From Aquanectria penicillioides (taxonomy: Eukaryota > Ascomycota > Sordariomycetes > Hypocreales > Nectriaceae), in contig PYIU01000004.1 in the NCBI GenBank assembly GCA_003415625.1, forward strand, positions 1,984,001-2,048,000: DNA of 64,000 nt, written 5' to 3'. Shown one piece after another: positions 59,691-64,000 of the stretch; within the stretch, counting starts at the first letter, position 1, and every line of letters begins with the position of its first letter. Below the pieces are notes generated by a model that was not told the DNA's origin, searched no databases, and saw only the letters and a program-made list of their open reading frames with translations. Both the position numbers and the translations under genes were made by a program.

Positions 59691-62253
59691 AATTCAAATG
59701 GTCAAGATATTTCCTTTTTGGAGAATATTGAGAAAATCGGCAAATTAGGCAATGTCGACTAAGGGTCGGTCCACATGATTCGGCATGGAGCTGATAGATG
59801 GTGGTTGCTCTTCCCACTGATGGTGAGCTCCATAGTGTCTCGAGGACATTTTCCAAGGTTCTGTCTACTTCATTTCAAATCTCCTATCTTTTGAATTAAC
59901 CCACATAGGTAAAAAAATGCAATGCTTATTTGGGCGAGCTCGATTTTGGGATATTGCCATAACCTCGCATCAAGAGTGGCGGCTGTAGTTGAAGCGTTTT
60001 GTATGAAATAATCGTTTCAAGTCCCTCGCAACAGGACCAGACCTTCAAATATTCCATGACATGTTAACAGTTAGCACATAGATATAGAGCTATTATACTC
60101 GGTGGGCTGAGTAACAACGCCCCCGCCTCTCCTCTGGGGAGGTGGTGATATACCCCCCAAAACCTCAACGCTTGCTATAACTATTTGAACTTAATAAGCA
60201 ATAAAAATAATAAAATAAAATATCAATTACCATTCATACAAAACATGAATAAATATTATGTATTATGAGCAATATCATATACGATTTTTATAGTTTGATG
60301 ATCAATTTATGAACATGGTCACATTATAGTCCCAGCATGACGTAGCTAGGCCTATATATTTCCACCTACGTTTTAGCACATGTTATGGTTTGGCTCTCAA
60401 ACCCACCAACTGTTGATAGTTTACGTCAAGTGGAAGAACGGAATCCAGATATTGAATATTGAACACTCAGAAGGTGGCCACCTTAATCCTAGAGACCACC
60501 CGAAAGGCCATTATGATAGAATTCGGCTATTTACTACTGTGCGATTGGGTTTGCAATCATTGATCTTCCTGTTGAGGAGCCTTGATCTTCCTGTTGCGCA
60601 AATGCAAGAATATTGACTAGACTAGAGCACGAGCTTGAGGACACCAATTCAATTGACATGTAAGAACTTAAACTATACTAACTAGTTACATGATCTCATT
60701 TCAATTTCTGGGGATATTGGTACCTGACAGTCTTGGGCGACCTTCTGCTCTACGTACTTGAACTCACCATCAGTATTGGTCTTAGAGATAGGAAGCACAC
60801 GAGGAAAGCATGCACACAAACCTTGGGTTCATCACTTCGGGCAGATGCCGCCCTTCTCAAACAATTTGGCAAAGGATACATCTCTGTATCCCCCACAATC
60901 GGCATTGCCACAGTGGGGTTGAAGATCGTACGCTATAGCAAAGTTGCCTTGGCATAGCGGTACAGTGAAAGTATGCCTCTGTGTATATGTGACGAGAACA
61001 TATTGTTCTAGAGTTGTGTAGTCAATGCTAGAGTCTGCACTGTTTAATTGAACGTAATGGCTGAGAAAATCCTAAAGCTTGCGGCCTCGGGGTGCAGACG
61101 CTCTTAATATGCCTCGGGAACCGAAATATTTGGATGGGCACTTCATTGAGGCTCGCTTCCAATACAAGGCTTACTAGAGTACTACAGGATCCTTCAACAC
61201 AGACCGAAAGACGTCGCAATCCTCCGGAGGCAGGCGAAGCCGTGATGCAATTAGCAAAGTCAAAAGGCGCCATTGACTGCCTGCTCAACTTCCTTCGGAG
61301 GCTGCATGGTGCCGTGCTTCATTATTCGCATACTTCATCCACTTCATCCAAGCCACGCTTTGATGTTTTACTTCGCAGTAGCCACCCAATCGTGTGCGCC
61401 CGAATGGCTGGTCCAAAAAGCAAGATCCAGGCAATGTACTATCTTGTCATTAGCCCATGGAACGAGCTTTCGTAGAGCGACTACATGCATATGCGCATTC
61501 TAGCTTCAACCAGACGCATGGCTCTAGTCTCTGGATGTAAGGCGCTTTGTATTTGCTCTGCACCTTTTAAATGTTTTACCCACTTGTAGTCAAGCAGCGG
61601 GATCTGGCTGGGTGACAATTGTGGCAAGTGTCTTATCAAGACTCATGGCGGTTTTCGAAATGCCCCCATCGCACGACTCGGGCATGAAAACTCGTGATAC
61701 GAGGTATGACAAGTCTTGTCGTTATCGTGGTAGGTCATGCTTGCGCTTTAAGCTGTCACCTGTGCAACAAAATTCGACCAGCAGCCACCGGGGTCTTTCG
61801 CAAGCCCCCAGGTGAAGCGGTCCGGGCGGAATGGGGGCTGCTGCTCGGCATCCCCGTAGTGACAGCTATTTCTCAACAAACGCAGGTGTGAGAGGCTAAA
61901 GTCGATTTGCGCCATAAGCCGACCGGGACAGGCTGATAGACTATCATTCTTGTAATGGGTTCACGTGGAATGGAGAGCAGAAGGGGTCATCACAGAGATT
62001 TGTGGACTTTATGCTAGTTTAGTCGTAACGGTTGGAAATAGAGCGATATTATTATATAGAGCACATTATACGTACAGTATCCGCACATTACCAAGCAGGA
62101 CCTAGGCGTTTCCGCCTTCAATGGAGCCCAAGCACGCGTACTCGATCTTGATGGGTAGACCGCTCCTCAAGCCCCCGTATTGGTCTGCATTGATTCCCAT
62201 TTCACTCTTCGTTCTGTCCTCGCCCATCATCTGGGTTTCTCGTCCTTCCCAAT
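59691..62253. other. AT-rich region without a supported gene
   Basis: Visibly A+T-rich, especially 60150-60370, with many stops in every frame. A frame at 61092-61475 (127 codons) is open but unrecognised. The composition would fit old repeat-induced-mutation or relaxed heterochromatic DNA; no transposon coding sequence was recognised. Confidence 0.45.
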
Positions 62254-62977
62254 CTAGGTCAAAATCGCAGGCTGAGGAGCCTCGGCGGCGGGAGTACGGG
62301 CTCCGGTAGGAGGCAGGAACAGGGGAAGATAGGTAATGGCAAGGGACATGACTATTTTCCCTCGATGTTAGTGACACGAGCAGAGACTGGCCGATTGGGG
62401 ACAGCGGGTACGTACTGGACATGCCGACGGAGAAATAGCCGGGGGTGGTGGCGTTCTTCTTGGCCTCCTCGCTCTCACCCAACCAGCTCTGGATGGAGAA
62501 GACAACGGCGGCCCTGGATCCCGAGTTTACGAGTTAGCATTTCCATCATTGATTGATTGATTGGGGGCGTAGTCCGGCAGTGGGGGTCGCCAGGTTGATG
62601 TTGGAAAGGCGATCCCCTCATCGATGACACCATTCAGCATCACGGCCAGAAAGGGGCATCGCAGACGTACCATCCGACGAGCTTGTTGCGGGTGAACATG
62701 GCGGCCATGGGAAGGGTCGTGGAGAGGGTCGAGGCGAAGTCGTTGGTGTCGCCCTTGGCCTTGGGTTCCTGATACGGGATGACTAGTCGGGGGGTTAGCA
62801 TCTATCCCATGTATTGAAGCGCATCGCGTTGTGTCGCATTGGCGGCTCGGGCTTGGACTTGGAAGCGCTGCCGTATGCATAACAGAGACGGAGGGCCTCG
62901 TCGATCGCGAGAGCCGAGGGGGGGCTTGAGAGCGACTCACTCAGGTCAGGCCGTCGTGAATCCTTGTTGGGCGCCAT
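62254..62977 (-). CDS. PAT complex subunit Asterix (WDR83OS family)
   Basis: Small ER membrane protein of 114 aa in four exons (62977-62941, 62782-62671, 62513-62416, 62351-62254; 345 nt). The family member in animals works with CCDC47 in the PAT complex, an intramembrane chaperone for multi-spanning proteins. The sequence starts MAPNKDSRRPDLIIPYQEPK, matching the conserved N-terminal DPRRP-type segment. It then has TLPMAAMFTRNKLVGWAAVV, with a hydrophobic stretch through FSIQSWLG, a charged loop (ESEEAKKNATTPGYFSVGMS) and a last helix IMSLAITYLPLFLPP before a Pro/Ala-rich tail. Length and order fit the family (about 100-115 aa). Every splice junction keeps phase. Function is by homology. Confidence 0.88.
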
Positions 62978-63451
62978 GGTGTCTGGTTGTGTGGTTGAGA
63001 TGAGGACGATAGGTTGATGTCGCAATTTGGCTGCTGCGAGCTGTCTTTGGGGCCTCGTGGTAGCGGCTCGAGTCCTTGAACGGGGGTATTGGCATGTGGG
63101 GAAGCGCTAGTCCATTTTTGGGTACTCGTGGCGTGGCCGCCGGGGACCTGCTCAAAAGGGAAAGGGAAATCTTGAGAACGGGTGCTTTTGATGAACATGC
63201 ACTTGGCATTGGCTTCAGCTGCTCTAATTCAATCGACTCTCTGGTTGCTACCTATCTAACGACCAAGCGAAGTGTCCAGAACAGCAGGCTAGGTCCCGAC
63301 TGTTCACGCAGGATTATTTGGTGGTCTTCTCACTCGACTAATCCTCATGTTCAGAAAACAGTGGGTTGGATTCTAACGAGTATCCTAGAGTCACTCGCTT
63401 ACATCCAGGCTCTTGTCATTTCCCTTCCCGTTTCTGAGACGACCACCATCA
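62978..63451. other. Intergenic gap between Asterix and the right-edge gene
   Basis: 474 bp holding the Asterix promoter and the 3' flank of the gene at the edge. The plus-strand frame through it (63076-63690) overlaps the edge gene and looks spurious. Confidence 0.5.
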
Positions 63452-64000
63452 TCACGGGCCTAGGCCAACCAGCTCTTGCATGCGCTTCCTTCGGCGTGCC
63501 AGGCATCTTTCTCGGTCGTAGTCAATCTCCGTCGATATGTCGCAGCTCAGGTGCACTACAACTTTTTTCAGTTGAGCGAAGCTCGCATGGGTTGATGGAA
63601 GCTGAGACGCGAGGGTGTCTACCAGCACTTGAACATCGTGGACAATCTGCTTCTTGTTGTCCGAGCCTTCCAAGGTCCGCTGCGTTTTGAGCCGCTGATC
63701 ATCATCGGTCTCAATTGCCCGAAGGAGATCGCTTGTTTTCTGCAGTAACTGATCCATTTTGTAAAATGTGCGCCTGAAGCCCTCAGCAGATGCCTCTAGC
63801 TTGTCAGTGGCTGTAAGAAATTCTCTACGAGCCTCCATTTGTTCCTCCGCTGTAACTTGTCGCTCTTCTTGTCTGTGGCGTTCTTGACAGTCGAGCCACG
63901 ACATGCCGTTCTCCAGCTCCTGGACGCAGCTTAACATCTGTTCTCGCTGTCCTGGAGCGAGCCCTGCTGTCATCTGCCGCATATCATGTAATGGTTTTGC
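63452..64000 (-). CDS. Coiled-coil protein, unrecognised, cut by the window edge
   Basis: The frame is open from the right edge (reading AKPLHD before MRQMTAGLAPGQREQM) to a stop at 63452, so at least 182 residues are seen. The start may be the ATG at 63982 or lie outside the window. The sequence is almost wholly helical and charged: CVQELENGMSWLDCQERHRQ, EERQVTAEEQMEARREFLTA, FRRTFYKMDQLLQKTSDLLR, then KKQIVHDVQVLVDTLASQLP and a basic end, RCLARRRKRMQELVGLGP. I do not recognise a family. A cytoskeletal or scaffold part, or the C-terminal end of a larger fungal protein, are all possible. Confidence 0.6.
   Translation of the reverse strand, partial: AKPLHDMRQMTAGLAPGQREQMLSCVQELENGMSWLDCQERHRQEERQVTAEEQMEARREFLTATDKLEASAEGFRRTFYKMDQLLQKTSDLLRAIETDDDQRLKTQRTLEGSDNKKQIVHDVQVLVDTLASQLPSTHASFAQLKKVVVHLSCDISTEIDYDRERCLARRRKRMQELVGLGP

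Noticed and set aside
63076..63690. 204-codon plus-strand open frame
   Set aside because: Antisense to the coiled-coil gene at the edge and without motifs.

Overview
The window reads as nuclear DNA of a filamentous ascomycete, most likely a sordariomycete of the Hypocreales type (inference). The genes carry short introns of about 48-150 nt with gtragt/gtatgt donors and yag acceptors. The families are typically fungal: two Zn2Cys6 transcription factors, a TRI12-type major facilitator, an S1/P1 nuclease, a Sos7 kinetochore protein and an RRT8-like protein. No rRNA, tRNA, CRISPR or bacterial-style operon was found. I support 14 protein-coding genes, one of them cut by the right edge. For most multi-exon models the exon lengths add up to a whole number of codons, so the boundaries are mutually consistent. 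Gene density is low, about one gene per 4.6 kb, with deserts at 5.8-16.4, 17.6-22.9 and 41.4-49.9 kb.

Layout. 0-6 kb: an RRT8/EI24-like membrane protein (-) diverges from a LanC-like protein (+), which is followed by a decayed gene fragment. 6-16.4 kb: mostly non-coding, with a broken reading frame near 10.4-11.3 kb and a long pyrimidine-rich leader. 16.4-17.6 kb: a Zn2Cys6 factor. 22.9-25.3 kb: Sos7 (-) and an Arg/Ser-rich splicing-type protein (+) share a short divergent promoter. 28.7-34.8 kb: a PA-TM-RING ubiquitin ligase, aspartate-semialdehyde dehydrogenase and a PQ-loop vacuolar transporter. 36.7-41.4 kb: a secreted S1/P1 nuclease and a secreted Asn/Gly-rich protein with a repeat tail. 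49.9-59.7 kb: a TRI12-type efflux transporter, a 54-residue secreted peptide, a second Zn2Cys6 factor and the wreck of a third. 62.3-64 kb: an Asterix-type membrane chaperone subunit and a coiled-coil protein that runs off the edge.

How it fits together. The window mixes housekeeping genes (Sos7, HOM2, Asterix, PQ-loop, RING ligase) with an accessory block at 50-60 kb. That block holds a transporter, a secreted peptide and regulators but no visible biosynthetic enzyme. Three good genes (C6 factor at 16.4 kb, Arg/Ser protein at 24 kb, C6 factor at 55.5 kb) each lose frame by exactly one base beside a run of three G or C. In each case one extra base would restore the frame and make the total coding length divisible by three, which points to base-calling or assembly errors more than to biology. 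The most interesting candidates are the tiny secreted peptide, the fungal LanC-like enzyme with no visible substrate gene, the dead C6 factor beside a live relative, and the relic at 10.4-11.3 kb whose four stop codons are all explained by C-to-T changes.
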